Source: Limnohabitans sp. Rim28 (GTDB lineage: Bacteria > Pseudomonadota > Gammaproteobacteria > Burkholderiales > Burkholderiaceae_C). Taken from it: a stretch of DNA of 60,127 nucleotides. The DNA is taken from positions 1 to 60,127 of the forward strand of contig NZ_ALKN02000015.1 of assembly GCF_000293865.2 (NCBI RefSeq), in the 5' to 3' direction. Position numbers and translations under genes: made by a program. How positions within the stretch are numbered: the first letter of the stretch is position 1; the number at the start of each line of letters is the position of its first letter. Under the pieces are notes generated by a model. It did not search any database, was not told the origin of the DNA, and worked only from the letters and a program-made list of their open reading frames with translations. Positions 19,692 to 28,715 of the stretch are shown in pieces.

Positions 19692-20534
19692 ATGACTCAT
19701 CCAATCTCTGACCGTTATGCCGTGATCGGCAACCCCATCGAACAAAGCAAGTCGCCCCTCATCCACACCGCCTTCGCGCAGGTGATGGGTCAAGTCATCC
19801 ACTACACCAAGCTGTTAGCGCCCTTAGATGGCTTTGCTGCAGCAGTGGATGCATTCCGAGCCAGTGGCGGGCGGGGCATGAACGTGACAGCGCCCTTCAA
19901 GCTCGATGCTTTCGCTTACGCCACGGATCTCGCGCCCAGCGCACAAATGGCCGGGGCGGTCAACGCGATGAAGTTTGAGGGCGACAAGGTCTATGCCGAA
20001 AACTTTGACGGCGTCGGGCTGGTGCGTGATGTGGTGCACAACCTGCAATGCCCGTTGAAAGGGCGGCGTGTGTTGATCTTGGGGGCTGGGGGCGCCACGC
20101 GCGGGGCTTTGCTGCCGCTGTTGGCCGAGCACCCAGCCGAGCTGGTGATCGTCAACCGCACCGTGGCCAAGGCGCAAGAGCTGGCGGCCTTGGCGCAGCA
20201 GCACCAAAGTGGCCAAGTGCCGGTGGTGGGGTTGGGGTATGAAGCGGTGCAAGGTGTTTTTGATGTGGTGCTCAACGCCAGCTCGTCCAGTCTATCGGCC
20301 GAGTTGCCACCCTTGCCCGCCAGCGTATTTCGCCCCGGCTGCCTGGCCTATGACCTGACCTATGGCAAAGGTCTGACGCCGTTTTTGAAGCTGGCGCAGC
20401 AAGCGGGCGTGACCCATCTGGCCGACGGCGTAGGCATGCTGGCCGAACAAGCGGCCGAGGCTTTTGCGTGGTGGCGCGGGGTCAGGCCCGACACGGCTGC
20501 AGTCATCCAAAAGCTGACGGTGCCTTTGGTGTGA
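19692..20534 (+). CDS. aroE: Shikimate dehydrogenase (NADP+)
   Basis: This 280-residue protein has the shikimate-binding SKSP (19-22), the catalytic lysine Lys70 in NVTAPFK, and the nucleotide loop GAGGATRGAL near residue 130. It reduces 3-dehydroshikimate in aromatic amino-acid synthesis. The start is ATG 19692, since upstream residues look like non-coding DNA. Because it lies beside protocatechuate genes, a catabolic quinate/shikimate oxidation role is a possible alternative, but length and motifs fit ordinary AroE. Confidence 0.9.
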   Translation: MTHPISDRYAVIGNPIEQSKSPLIHTAFAQVMGQVIHYTKLLAPLDGFAAAVDAFRASGGRGMNVTAPFKLDAFAYATDLAPSAQMAGAVNAMKFEGDKVYAENFDGVGLVRDVVHNLQCPLKGRRVLILGAGGATRGALLPLLAEHPAELVIVNRTVAKAQELAALAQQHQSGQVPVVGLGYEAVQGVFDVVLNASSSSLSAELPPLPASVFRPGCLAYDLTYGKGLTPFLKLAQQAGVTHLADGVGMLAEQAAEAFAWWRGVRPDTAAVIQKLTVPLV

Positions 20535-20599
20535 GCTTGGCCTGCCAAAGTTTTGCCCGGATGGGGTATGGTGTTTGTTTTGAATCCACGAAAGATCGC

Positions 20600-20992
20600 A
20601 TGAAAACGATTTACCACTTGCTGATGGTGTGTGCGGCTCTTGGGGCAGCGCCAGCTTGGGCCTCGGGCGAGGGCACTTACAAAGCCGTTTGCGCCAGTTG
20701 CCACGGGCAGGCTTTCCCCAAGTCGCCGCAATTGGGCAACAAAGCCCAATGGGCGCCTTTGATCCGTGAAGGCCAAGTCACGCTCACCGCACATGGCTAT
20801 GTCGGCGTCAGAGGTATGCCCGCCAAAGGCGGCAAGCCAGATTTGTCGGTGGAGGCCTTTGCCGAGGCGTTGAACCACATGGTCAACCAGTCTGGCGGCA
20901 ACTGGAAAACCCCAGACGCCAAGACCTTGCAAGCCATTCAGGCCGAGATCGCCAAGCGCCAAAAATCTCAAGCTTCCAAGGCAGGCGGGTAA
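20600..20992 (+). CDS. Small periplasmic cytochrome c
   Basis: This 130-residue protein has a signal peptide (to about residue 22, AWA|SGEG), one heme motif CASCH (Cys31, Cys34, His35) and a likely axial Met73 in RGMPAKGG. It belongs to the class I, cytochrome c5-like group and would carry electrons in the periplasm. The C-terminus is Lys/Gln-rich. It lies 65 bases after aroE and is followed by a terminator hairpin. Confidence 0.88.
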   Translation: MKTIYHLLMVCAALGAAPAWASGEGTYKAVCASCHGQAFPKSPQLGNKAQWAPLIREGQVTLTAHGYVGVRGMPAKGGKPDLSVEAFAEALNHMVNQSGGNWKTPDAKTLQAIQAEIAKRQKSQASKAGG

Positions 20993-21006
20993 AGCGCCCC
21001 GCCACT

Positions 21007-21031
21007 GCCCTTGCCCCTCAAGGGCTTGTTT
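21007..21031 (+). terminator. Terminator hairpin after the cytochrome gene
   Basis: GCCCTTG (21007-21013) pairs perfectly with CAAGGGC (21019-21025) around a 5-base loop, followed by TTGTTT. It closes the aroE-cytochrome segment; the rest of the gap to 21167 shows nothing else. Confidence 0.6.
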
Positions 21032-21167
21032 GCGGGTTCTACGGGTTCTGCACCCAAACCCATGGGGCTACACCCTCTGATCGACCCCCAACACCCCTTT
21101 GGTGGGATGGCCCCAGGGCCTGAAACGCAAGACGATGCGGGACATCGTTTTGAATCAGGAACACACC

Positions 21168-22391
21168 ATGGGCATGCAGCACCAATTTCGAACGCTCCAA
21201 GCTTGGGCTTGGTCAAGCCTGGCGCTGGCCACCGCTGGCTTGGTGGCCTGCGGGGGCAGCGGCGACGGCACGCCCACCGGCACACTCAATCTGGCCATGA
21301 CCGATGCACCGGCTTGCGGCTATGACCACGTGTATGTCACGGTGAACAAAATCCGCGTGCACCAAAGCACGGCCGCCGACGGGACCGAGCTCTTGGGCTG
21401 GCGCGAGTTGAGCATCCCCACCCAGCGCATCGATTTGCTGTCGCTCACCAACGGCGTGTTGCAAGAATTGGGCTCACTGCCTTTGCCCGTGGGCAATTAC
21501 CAGCAGCTGCGTCTGCTGCTGGCCGAGAACCCGGCCAACCCCACCACGGCCAACCCCTTGGCCAATGCGCTGGTGCTGTCGGGCAGCAATTCCGAAATTC
21601 CTTTGACCACGCCCAGCGCGCAGCAAAGCGGCTTCAAACTGCAAGCACGTTTTGATGTGCAGAGCGGGCAGGTGGCCGACATGGTGCTGGACTTTGACGC
21701 CTGCCGATCCATCGTCAAGGCCGGGGCTTCCGGGCGCTACAACCTCAAGCCCGTGGTGGCGGTGATTCCGCGGCTGACCACAGCCATCGAGGGTTTTGTA
21801 GACCCTGCTGTGGCATCTGGTGTGGTCGTGTCCACACGCGATCCAGACAACAACGTGCGCGCCACCGTGCCCAACCCCGTCACCGGCAAATTCACCTTGG
21901 CTTATTTGCCCGAGAACACCAGCTACACCGTGGTGGTGGCCGGCCAAAACCTGAGCACAGCGGCCATCACCAACGTGCCGGTGTCTTTGGCCATGGGCGT
22001 GACCAGGCTCAACACGGCGCAAACCCCGATCGTGCCCAGCGTCTCGGCCATGGCCTCGGTCGCGGGTGTGGTCAGTTTCAGCAGCGCGCTGCTGACCGAT
22101 GCGCGGGTCTCGGCCAGCCAGACGCTCAGCACGGGCCAGTCTGTGCAGGTGGCATCCATGGGCGTGGACCCTGTTACGGCCGAGTACTCGCTGGCCTTGC
22201 CCTTGGCTGCAGCCGTCAAGGCGCCTTATGTGTCGGGATCGCCCTTGGTGTTCACCACCGACAGCATGGTGGCCGGGCGCTACAACCTGACTGGAACGGC
22301 CACCGGCTACACCACGCAAAGCACCAACCCCGTGCTGGACTTGGGGGTGGCGGGCAGCACCACCGTCAAGGCCTTGGTGTTGGCGCCGTAA
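21168..22391 (+). CDS. DUF4382-type lipoprotein
   Basis: This 407-residue protein has a lipoprotein signal ending LVAC (Cys about 27). The region after it ([21 protein letters not shown]) is typical of the DUF4382 domain, a beta-sandwich seen in surface or periplasmic proteins of unknown role. The C-terminal half has carboxypeptidase-regulatory-like beta repeats ([20 protein letters not shown]). The start is ATG 21168, preceded by AGGA. Terminators or gaps on both sides suggest a single-gene unit. Confidence 0.75.
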   Translation: MGMQHQFRTLQAWAWSSLALATAGLVACGGSGDGTPTGTLNLAMTDAPACGYDHVYVTVNKIRVHQSTAADGTELLGWRELSIPTQRIDLLSLTNGVLQELGSLPLPVGNYQQLRLLLAENPANPTTANPLANALVLSGSNSEIPLTTPSAQQSGFKLQARFDVQSGQVADMVLDFDACRSIVKAGASGRYNLKPVVAVIPRLTTAIEGFVDPAVASGVVVSTRDPDNNVRATVPNPVTGKFTLAYLPENTSYTVVVAGQNLSTAAITNVPVSLAMGVTRLNTAQTPIVPSVSAMASVAGVVSFSSALLTDARVSASQTLSTGQSVQVASMGVDPVTAEYSLALPLAAAVKAPYVSGSPLVFTTDSMVAGRYNLTGTATGYTTQSTNPVLDLGVAGSTTVKALVLAP

Positions 22392-22395
22392 AGAT

Positions 22396-22422
22396 AGGCT
22401 GATCGGTGTGGTCGGTCAGCCT
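22396..22422. terminator. Possible terminator between two convergent genes
   Basis: AGGCTGA (22396-22402) and TCAGCCT (22416-22422) form a perfect 7-base stem with a 13-base loop in the 49-base gap. There is no T-run, so efficiency is doubtful. Confidence 0.35.
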
Positions 22423-22440
22423 GAAGTGGCTGACCTGAGC

Positions 22441-23322
22441 TCAGTGGTTCTGTCGCTTGGCCAGCAGCGTGACCAACTCGGGCACCAGGGCTTGCGGATC
22501 GCCTTCATGGCAAGCCGTTTGCAGCGTGTTTTTGATGGCCTCGGCCACCGTGCGCTCGGCCTGCGTGTCGGTGGCCATCTGGTGGTAGTAACTCAGGTCT
22601 TTGAGTGCATTGCTCATGCTGAACCGCAGGCCAGACGTTTCACCAGCGGTGATCATGGGTTTCAGGCGGTCCAGCGCCGCGCCCCAGCCGCCGCCTTTGG
22701 ACAGCACTTCCACAAAGGTATGGGCATCCACCCCCGCACGTTGGGCGCAGGCTGCAGCCTCGGCCAGCAGGGTCACGGTGCCCAGCGACACATAGTTGTG
22801 CAACAGTTTCATGCGGTGGCCCGAGCCAATCGGGCCGGTGTGCACGATGTTTTCGGCAAAGCAGGCCAGGATGGGGCGGCAGCGCTCAAACAAGTCCGCG
22901 TCGCCGCCCACCAACAAGTTGAGGCGGCCTTCTGCGGCTTCTTTGGGGGTGCGCGTCATGGGCGAATCGAGAAACTGTCCGCCCTGAGCGATGACCAGGG
23001 CCGCGACTTTTTCAGTCGAGGCGGGCACGGCCGTGGAGCAGTCGATGACGATGGTGCCGGGGCGCAGGCCCTTCAAGACACCGTCTTCGCCCAGCAACAC
23101 CGCCTCAACTTGGGGCGTGCCCGTCACGCACAAAATGATCACATCCGATTGCGCGGCGAGGGCTTGGGGCGTGTTGCAGCTGCGCGCGCCTGCAGCCAGC
23201 AGGGCGTCCAGCGGCTGATTGCCGGGGTGCTCCAGCACCGTCAGGCTTTGCCCGTGCTTGAGCAAGTTGCTGGCAATGCCGTGGCCCATCATGCCGATGC
23301 CGATCATGCCGATGGTGGTCAT
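22441..23322 (-). CDS. NAD(P)-dependent beta-hydroxyacid dehydrogenase (HIBADH family)
   Basis: This 293-residue protein has an N-terminal Rossmann motif IGMIGIGMMGHG, the substrate motif region DSPMTRTPKEAAEG and the catalytic-lysine segment GSGHRMKLLHNY. It is of the 3-hydroxyisobutyrate/tartronate semialdehyde reductase family. The start is set at ATG 23322 because GGAG lies seven bases upstream; an ATG 21 bases earlier lacks this. The exact substrate cannot be told from the sequence. Confidence 0.85.
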   Translation of the reverse strand: MTTIGMIGIGMMGHGIASNLLKHGQSLTVLEHPGNQPLDALLAAGARSCNTPQALAAQSDVIILCVTGTPQVEAVLLGEDGVLKGLRPGTIVIDCSTAVPASTEKVAALVIAQGGQFLDSPMTRTPKEAAEGRLNLLVGGDADLFERCRPILACFAENIVHTGPIGSGHRMKLLHNYVSLGTVTLLAEAAACAQRAGVDAHTFVEVLSKGGGWGAALDRLKPMITAGETSGLRFSMSNALKDLSYYHQMATDTQAERTVAEAIKNTLQTACHEGDPQALVPELVTLLAKRQNH

Positions 23323-23366
23323 GTTGTCTCCAGTTTTATCCATTCAAGGACTGTAGCCAAGCCGAC

Positions 23367-24086
23367 TCAAGCCGGGAGTCTCGGGTTTGACTGCTGGAGG
23401 CGTCGAAAAACTTGGTGATTCGCCCAAGCTGTAGCCGCGCAAATCAAGGCTGTCCAGGCGGTGTGGCTGGGGTAGTGGGCACCCCTCAGGGTTTGCGCGG
23501 CCCCTAAAAAAAGTCCGGTCAGCAAAATGGCGATCAGCCAGACCCACCCCTTGCGCTTGTCTTGCGCTTGCTGAGAGGCCAGCCATGGCATCGCCAAGGC
23601 CACAAAGGCCATGACGCTGGATACATGCCCACCTGGAAAACAATGGCCACCGCCGCCATCGCGGGTGCCCCATGACCAGTGCGAGATGTAAGTGGCTGTT
23701 CCGCCAAAGGCCTGCAGCTCCCAAGGACAGCTGGTCAAGCTGATGCGTTTGAAGCTGGAGATCAGCAGCAAACTCAGGGTGATGCCGACAAGGACCTCCA
23801 GCCTTTGAAGACGGGCGGTGTGACGCCAGGGGCCCCAGGGCGAGACCGTCACCCAGATCACACCCAGGTAGACCACAACAGCCAAGCGTTTGAAGCCGTC
23901 ATGCAGTACGGTGTTCAGCCACCAGTTGTCGCGCAGTGCGAAACCTTGTTCATGGCCCAGCCAAGACATCACGCGCAGGTCTGCGCCTGAGGCGTCCCAG
24001 CCCAAAGTCAGGCACAAGCAGGCGATCCAAAGCCCTAACCCCCATGGTTTTGAGCGAACTGGCGTCTGAGCTGTTGGAGGGTGCAT
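23367..24086 (-). CDS. PAP2 family membrane phosphatase
   Basis: This 239-residue protein has five to six membrane segments. Its phosphatase motifs are a variant set: K-x6-CP (KRISLTSCPW) in place of K-x6-RP, PGGH in place of PSGH, and RGAHYPSH for the third. I recall this variant from a Gram-negative PAP2 subfamily with CPW, PAGH and GAHFLSH. It likely acts on lipid phosphates such as undecaprenyl pyrophosphate or lipid A. It is transcribed divergently from a PmrA/QseB-like regulator and near eptA and dgkA, supporting a lipid A or carrier-lipid role. Confidence 0.82.
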   Translation of the reverse strand: MHPPTAQTPVRSKPWGLGLWIACLCLTLGWDASGADLRVMSWLGHEQGFALRDNWWLNTVLHDGFKRLAVVVYLGVIWVTVSPWGPWRHTARLQRLEVLVGITLSLLLISSFKRISLTSCPWELQAFGGTATYISHWSWGTRDGGGGHCFPGGHVSSVMAFVALAMPWLASQQAQDKRKGWVWLIAILLTGLFLGAAQTLRGAHYPSHTAWTALICAATAWANHQVFRRLQQSNPRLPA

Positions 24087-24163
24087 GCTGGGATGGGTGT
24101 TGCCGTACTCATGGCCGGGGGATCTGTCGCCAAAAAACCATGCAAGGATTAAAAATCGGCCGG

Positions 24164-24180
24164 ATTAAGCCTGCCTTAAT
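24164..24180. promoter_or_regulatory. PmrA-box-like site between the phosphatase and the response regulator
   Basis: ATTAAG-CCTGC-CTTAAT is a perfect 6-base inverted repeat with a 5-base spacer. It also reads as two TTAA cores 11 bases apart, the spacing of the YTTAAG-N5-YTTAAG site bound by PmrA-type regulators. It lies in the 182-base gap between two divergent genes, about 90 bases before the regulator start, and could serve both. Confidence 0.6.
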
Positions 24181-24268
24181 TGGGACGTGTCAGCCTTACG
24201 CCATGCACACGAGACCTGACACAATCGAGACTGAACACCACACGGTGCCAAACAAGGACAAAGAGGTC

Positions 24269-24946
24269 ATGCGGGTTTTGATTGTGGAAGACGATGTGGG
24301 CATTGCCACCGGTTTGGCCGCTACCTTGAAAGCCACCGGCTATGCAGTCGATGTGACCCCCACACTGGCGCTGGCTTCGGCAGCTTTGGGTGTGGAGCCC
24401 TTCGACCTGGTGCTGCTCGATCTGAACTTGCCGGACGGTGATGGCTTGGCCTGGCTGCGGCAGGTCCGCAGGTCTGGCAGTGCCATGCCGGTGCTGATCA
24501 TGACCGCCCGAGATGCTTTGCCGGACCGGGTGGCCGGGCTGGACGAGGGCGCTGACGACTATCTGGTCAAGCCTTTTGAGCCCGAGGAGCTTTTGGCCCG
24601 CATGCGTGCGGCGCTGCGACGCAGCGAAGGCCGCGCATCACCTTTGTTGCGCCATGGCGATTTGGTGTTGGACCCGGCCGCCCACAGCGTGCTGAAAAAC
24701 GGTGAGCCGGTCGCGCTGCGTGCCAAAGAATATGCCCTGCTGCTGGCGCTGCTGCGGGGCAGTGGGCAGGTGCTCTCGCGCCAGAGGCTGGAGCAAGCGC
24801 TTTATGGTTTTGACGAGGTGTTGGACAGCAACGCCTTGGAGGTGCACATGCACCACCTGCGCAGAAAGCTGGGCGACGGACTGGTCAAGACGGTGCGCGG
24901 TGTGGGGTATTTTGTGCCCAACCCTGACGCCAAAGGAACGGCTTGA
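24269..24946 (+). CDS. OmpR-family response regulator (PmrA/QseB-like)
   Basis: This 225-residue protein has a receiver domain with Asp8/Asp9, phosphoacceptor Asp51 (LLDLNLPDGDG), Thr79 region (MTAR) and Lys101 (YLVKPF). A C-terminal winged helix follows (about 125-220). It is coupled to the kinase gene by a TGATG overlap. With eptA downstream and a PmrA-like box upstream, it most likely activates envelope-modification genes in response to cationic peptides, metals or low pH. The start is ATG 24269 with AGG just before. Confidence 0.9.
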   Translation: MRVLIVEDDVGIATGLAATLKATGYAVDVTPTLALASAALGVEPFDLVLLDLNLPDGDGLAWLRQVRRSGSAMPVLIMTARDALPDRVAGLDEGADDYLVKPFEPEELLARMRAALRRSEGRASPLLRHGDLVLDPAAHSVLKNGEPVALRAKEYALLLALLRGSGQVLSRQRLEQALYGFDEVLDSNALEVHMHHLRRKLGDGLVKTVRGVGYFVPNPDAKGTA

Positions 24947-26454
24947 TGGCGCTTTTGACCGAGCAAAAGGGCCCCATGGGAACCGCTCAACCCAGGTCCC
25001 TGTGGCGGTATTTGTGGGCGTGGGCTTTGGGGGCGGTGATCGCCCTGTGGATGCTGCTGGCCGGCTTGTCTTACTCGACCGGTTACCACGAAGCGGAGGA
25101 AATCAGCGATGGCTTGCTGGTCTCCGCAGCACACATTTTGTTGGCTCAGCCGGACGCGGGTGCTGCGCGCATGACCGAAGGTCAACCTCCTGTTCCTGTC
25201 CCTCCAGCTCAAACGGCCGCCTTGCCTGCGGCCCTCAGTGAACACCCCAGCCATGCCTATGCCCCTGACCTTCACGTCTTGATTTGGCAAGAAGACCGCT
25301 TGGTTTGGGATTCGCACAGCATGCATGGCCACTTGCCCTTGAACATGGCCCTGGGGCATCAAACCCTGCGCATCACAGTTCAAGGGGAAACACAGGAATG
25401 GCGTGGGTATGTCGCGGAATCGAAGACAGCGCGCTTGCCGCCTTCAGGGGGTGAGGCCAGGTCTGGGGGGGTGAGCGTGCGGCGAGTGGCGGTATTTTTG
25501 GACCCCACGCGGCGCGAGGCATTGGCCGCTGACATCGCGGAGCACATCTTGCTGCCGGCCTTGTTGTTTTTGCCCCTGGTGGCTTTGATTTTGGCCTCGG
25601 CCGTGCGACGCGGCTTGCTGCCCCTGCAGCGACTGTCTGGCAAAATTTCGGCGCTCGATGTCGATGCTGGACAAAGTTTGGTGCCGCAACAGCCTTACCA
25701 AGAATTGGGTGTGACGGTTCAGGCCATCAATCACTTGGTTCAGCGCCTGCAAGAACAAATTGCCCGTGAGCGGCGTTTTGCGGCCGATGTGGCGCACGAG
25801 CTGCGCACACCCTTGACAGCCTTGGTCTTGCAAGCCCGTTTGGCCCGCGATGCAGCTTTGCCGTCCGACCAAGGCAAGGCACTCCAAGCCTTGGAGCAGG
25901 GCGCATTGCAGGCCGGTCGGATTTTGTCGCAGTTGCTGGATCTGGCGCGTGCTCAGAGCCTGAGTGAGGAGCAGTCAGAGCCGGTCGATTTGTGTGCCTT
26001 GGCTCGGGGCGTGGTGGCCGACCATGTGGCTTTGGCCTACGAATTGGGGCAAGACATTGCGCTGGAGGCGCCCACCGACGCCATGACGGTCCCCGGCCAG
26101 TCCACTTTGCTGGCGCTGGCGCTGCGCAATTTGGTGGACAACGCCCTGCGCCACAACCCCACCGGCACCTATGTGGAGGTGCGAGTTGCCCAAGATGCGC
26201 AGGGGCAGGTGTGCATGTCGGTGAGCGACGATGGCCATGCCGAGGGCAGTGATGACGTCACGGCCGAATCGCCAAACACCGAGAAACCTGAAGTGGGCGC
26301 AGCACAAATTGGCCTGGGCATTGGTTTGACGCTGGTGGAACGCATTGCACAAAGTCAGGGCGCACAGCTGATGCGCGATGCAGGCACGGCACCCTTTGGC
26401 AAACGGTATGCATTGGTTTGGCCTGCTGTGACGAATCGTACCGACGGGACTTAA
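24946..26454 (+). CDS. Sensor histidine kinase (PmrB/QseC-like)
   Basis: This 502-residue protein has a membrane segment at about 22-44, a periplasmic region to about 200, a second segment at about 201-220, and a HAMP-like linker. The DHp helix has His284 in DVAHELRTPL. The ATP domain has an N box (Asn395/Asn399 in RNLVDNALRHN) and a G2 box GLGIGL at 456-461. The G1 box is unusual: SDDGHAEG instead of D-x-G-x-G, and the ATP-lid region is short and acidic. It is co-translated with the response regulator, and eptA follows 26 bases later. Confidence 0.88.
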   Translation: MALLTEQKGPMGTAQPRSLWRYLWAWALGAVIALWMLLAGLSYSTGYHEAEEISDGLLVSAAHILLAQPDAGAARMTEGQPPVPVPPAQTAALPAALSEHPSHAYAPDLHVLIWQEDRLVWDSHSMHGHLPLNMALGHQTLRITVQGETQEWRGYVAESKTARLPPSGGEARSGGVSVRRVAVFLDPTRREALAADIAEHILLPALLFLPLVALILASAVRRGLLPLQRLSGKISALDVDAGQSLVPQQPYQELGVTVQAINHLVQRLQEQIARERRFAADVAHELRTPLTALVLQARLARDAALPSDQGKALQALEQGALQAGRILSQLLDLARAQSLSEEQSEPVDLCALARGVVADHVALAYELGQDIALEAPTDAMTVPGQSTLLALALRNLVDNALRHNPTGTYVEVRVAQDAQGQVCMSVSDDGHAEGSDDVTAESPNTEKPEVGAAQIGLGIGLTLVERIAQSQGAQLMRDAGTAPFGKRYALVWPAVTNRTDGT

Positions 26455-26480
26455 TGTTGAGATAAGACTGGGCGATCACC

Positions 26481-28223
26481 ATGGCGGCTTGTGTTTGCCT
26501 TGTGTTGCCCATGCCCCCTTTTCTCGACTCTTTTTCTGCTTTTTCCCGTGCCGTTTCAGGGGCCTTTGGCCGTCCTTGGCATCCCTTCAGTTTGTTGTTG
26601 GTGATGGCCCTTTGGCTGACCACTTTGGGCAACTTGCCCCTTTGGCGCGCGATGTGGGCATTGACGGAAACCCATGGCTTGCGCACAGGCCTGGGCCTGT
26701 TGGGCATGGGGGTGATTGTTTTCACCGCCACCACCGTGCTCCTGTCTTTGCTGGTGTGGCCCCTTTGGCGCAAACCCCTGGGCGTGGTCTTGCTCATGGT
26801 CGCAGCGGCCAACAGCTACTTCATGACCGCCTATGGGGTTGTCATCGACCCCAGCATGATGGCCAACACGGTGCAAACCGATGTGCGCGAAGTGCGCGAT
26901 CTGTTGTCGGGTTCGATGCTGTTGGTGTTGATGCTGGGCGTTGTATTGCCAGGCGCTTGGTGGTGGCGTCAGCCTGTCCAGCAGTGGCCTGCCATGCGGC
27001 TGCTCGGCCGCCAACTGGGCTTGGCAGCCGTGGCTTTGGTGCTGATGATGGTGGTCATCTGGGCGTCGTTCCAGGATTTGGCCTCCACCATGCGCAACCA
27101 CAAATCCTTGCGCTACATGGTCAACCCTTTCAACACGGTCTATGCCAGTGGTCGCTTGCTGGTGGGGCAAACCACCCAAGCTCGCATGTCTTTGCAGCCG
27201 ATGGGCGAGGATGCGGCCATGGCCAATGCGGGTGTGCCAGCTTCGCCGCCATTGATCGTCTTGGTGGTGGGCGAAACCGTACGTGCTGCCAATTTTGGTT
27301 TGGCGGGCTACGCGCGCGACACCACGCCGCAACTGCGGCAACTGCAAAACAGCGGCGAGTTGACTTACTTTTCAAATGTGCGGTCATGCGGTACCAACAC
27401 CCAGGTGTCTGTGCCCTGCATGTTTTCGCATTTGGGACGAGAGGCCCAGGCCAAAAATGACATTCCGTATGAAAACCTGTTGGATGTGTTGCAGCGTGCA
27501 GGCATGCAGGTGCTGTGGCTCGACAACCAATCCGGTTGCAAAGGGGTGTGTGATCGCGTGCCCAATGCCAGCACCTTGACCTTGAAAGACCCCAAGCTGT
27601 GCCCTGATGGCGAATGCTTTGATGAGATCTTGCTGCGCGTCCTGCCAGAGCGTTTGGCCGAACTGGACAAAGCGCGTCCGGCTGGCCAGCCTTCAGCGGG
27701 CACTGTGGTGGTGTTGCACCAGATGGGCAACCATGGCCCGGCCTATTTCAAGCGCACACCGGCCGACATGAAGCTGTACCAACCCGAATGCCGCACCAAC
27801 GTGCTGCAAGATTGCCCCGCACAAGACATCGTCAATGCGTACGACAACGCGGTGCGCTACACCGATCATTTTTTGGGGGAAACCGTGCGTTGGCTCAAAA
27901 CCCAAAAACGCCCAACCGCCATGCTTTACGTGTCAGACCACGGCGAATCTTTGGGCGAAAAAGGTTTGTACTTGCATGGCATGCCCTACATGATGGCGCC
28001 GCAAGAGCAAACCCATGTGCCCATGGCCTTGTGGATGTCCAAATCCTTGCAGAAGCAAAACGGTTGGGAGGCAAACTGTTGGCAGAAACAGGCCGAAAAT
28101 GCGCTATCGCATGACCATTATTTCCATTCGGTGTTGTCGCTGGCCCAAGTCAAAACCCGTTGGCAACAGCCTGAGCTCGACATGTTCTCAGCGTGCAAGG
28201 CCAAACCCGCTCAGCGGGGTTGA
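26481..28223 (+). CDS. eptA: Lipid A phosphoethanolamine transferase
   Basis: This 580-residue protein has five N-terminal membrane segments and a periplasmic sulfatase-fold domain. The metal site includes Glu265 (VVGETVRA) and the catalytic Thr305 in SCGTNTQVS, with DHGESLGEKG further on and six or more cysteines for disulfides. It transfers phosphoethanolamine to lipid A, lowering negative charge and susceptibility to polymyxin. An internal ATG at 26511 is an alternative start. The gene lies directly downstream of the two-component system, matching pmr/qse-type loci. Confidence 0.9.
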   Translation: MAACVCLVLPMPPFLDSFSAFSRAVSGAFGRPWHPFSLLLVMALWLTTLGNLPLWRAMWALTETHGLRTGLGLLGMGVIVFTATTVLLSLLVWPLWRKPLGVVLLMVAAANSYFMTAYGVVIDPSMMANTVQTDVREVRDLLSGSMLLVLMLGVVLPGAWWWRQPVQQWPAMRLLGRQLGLAAVALVLMMVVIWASFQDLASTMRNHKSLRYMVNPFNTVYASGRLLVGQTTQARMSLQPMGEDAAMANAGVPASPPLIVLVVGETVRAANFGLAGYARDTTPQLRQLQNSGELTYFSNVRSCGTNTQVSVPCMFSHLGREAQAKNDIPYENLLDVLQRAGMQVLWLDNQSGCKGVCDRVPNASTLTLKDPKLCPDGECFDEILLRVLPERLAELDKARPAGQPSAGTVVVLHQMGNHGPAYFKRTPADMKLYQPECRTNVLQDCPAQDIVNAYDNAVRYTDHFLGETVRWLKTQKRPTAMLYVSDHGESLGEKGLYLHGMPYMMAPQEQTHVPMALWMSKSLQKQNGWEANCWQKQAENALSHDHYFHSVLSLAQVKTRWQQPELDMFSACKAKPAQRG

Positions 28224-28234
28224 CCGGGCCAGGC

Positions 28235-28621
28235 TCAAGCGCTGTACCACCGCCACAGGGCGCTCAGCCAGACGCCGCCACAAAGCAGCAGGCTGAGCAA
28301 GACGGCTGCGCTGGCCGTGTCCTTGGCCCTTTTAGACTGGGCGTGCCACTCGGGGCCAGAACGGTCAATGGCCGCCTCAATGCCCGTGTTGAGCAACTCA
28401 ACCACCAGTACCGCCACGACCACGCCGATCAAAAGGACGGTCTCGGCCCAGCTTTGACCCAAGTACCATGCGCCAGGCAAGACCAGCACGGCCAAGATGG
28501 CCTCTTGCCTGAATGCAGGCTCGCTCCAACCGGCTCTCAATCCTTCGACCGAGTAAAAGAAAGCGTGCCAGACCCTTGACAGGCCTTGGCGTTTGGGAGA
28601 AACCGATTTTTCGTTGTTCAT
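28235..28621 (-). CDS. dgkA: Diacylglycerol kinase
   Basis: This 128-residue protein has three membrane helices and the DgkA signature ELLNTGIEAAIDR plus KRAKDTASAAV. It phosphorylates diacylglycerol to phosphatidate. EptA releases diacylglycerol when it takes the head group from phosphatidylethanolamine, so having dgkA next to eptA (convergent, 11 bases apart) makes metabolic sense. The ATG at 28621 is chosen because upstream residues are not DgkA-like and a tandem repeat begins there. Confidence 0.92.
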   Translation of the reverse strand: MNNEKSVSPKRQGLSRVWHAFFYSVEGLRAGWSEPAFRQEAILAVLVLPGAWYLGQSWAETVLLIGVVVAVLVVELLNTGIEAAIDRSGPEWHAQSKRAKDTASAAVLLSLLLCGGVWLSALWRWYSA

Positions 28622-28659
28622 GAGAGCGTCAGAGAGTTCAGAACTTGCAGCACAAGGCA

Positions 28660-28686
28660 GCCATGTTAACGGGGCCATGTTAACGG
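28660..28686. repeat. Two tandem copies of a 13-base sequence upstream of dgkA
   Basis: GCCATGTTAACGG occurs at 28660-28672 and again at 28674-28686, a period of 14. Each copy contains the palindrome GTTAAC. It lies in the 94-base gap between dgkA and tadC (94 bases, otherwise empty) and may be an operator for dgkA. Confidence 0.55.
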
Positions 28687-28715
28687 TGCCTTATCTGCAA
28701 GCGCCTCTGCTTTTC

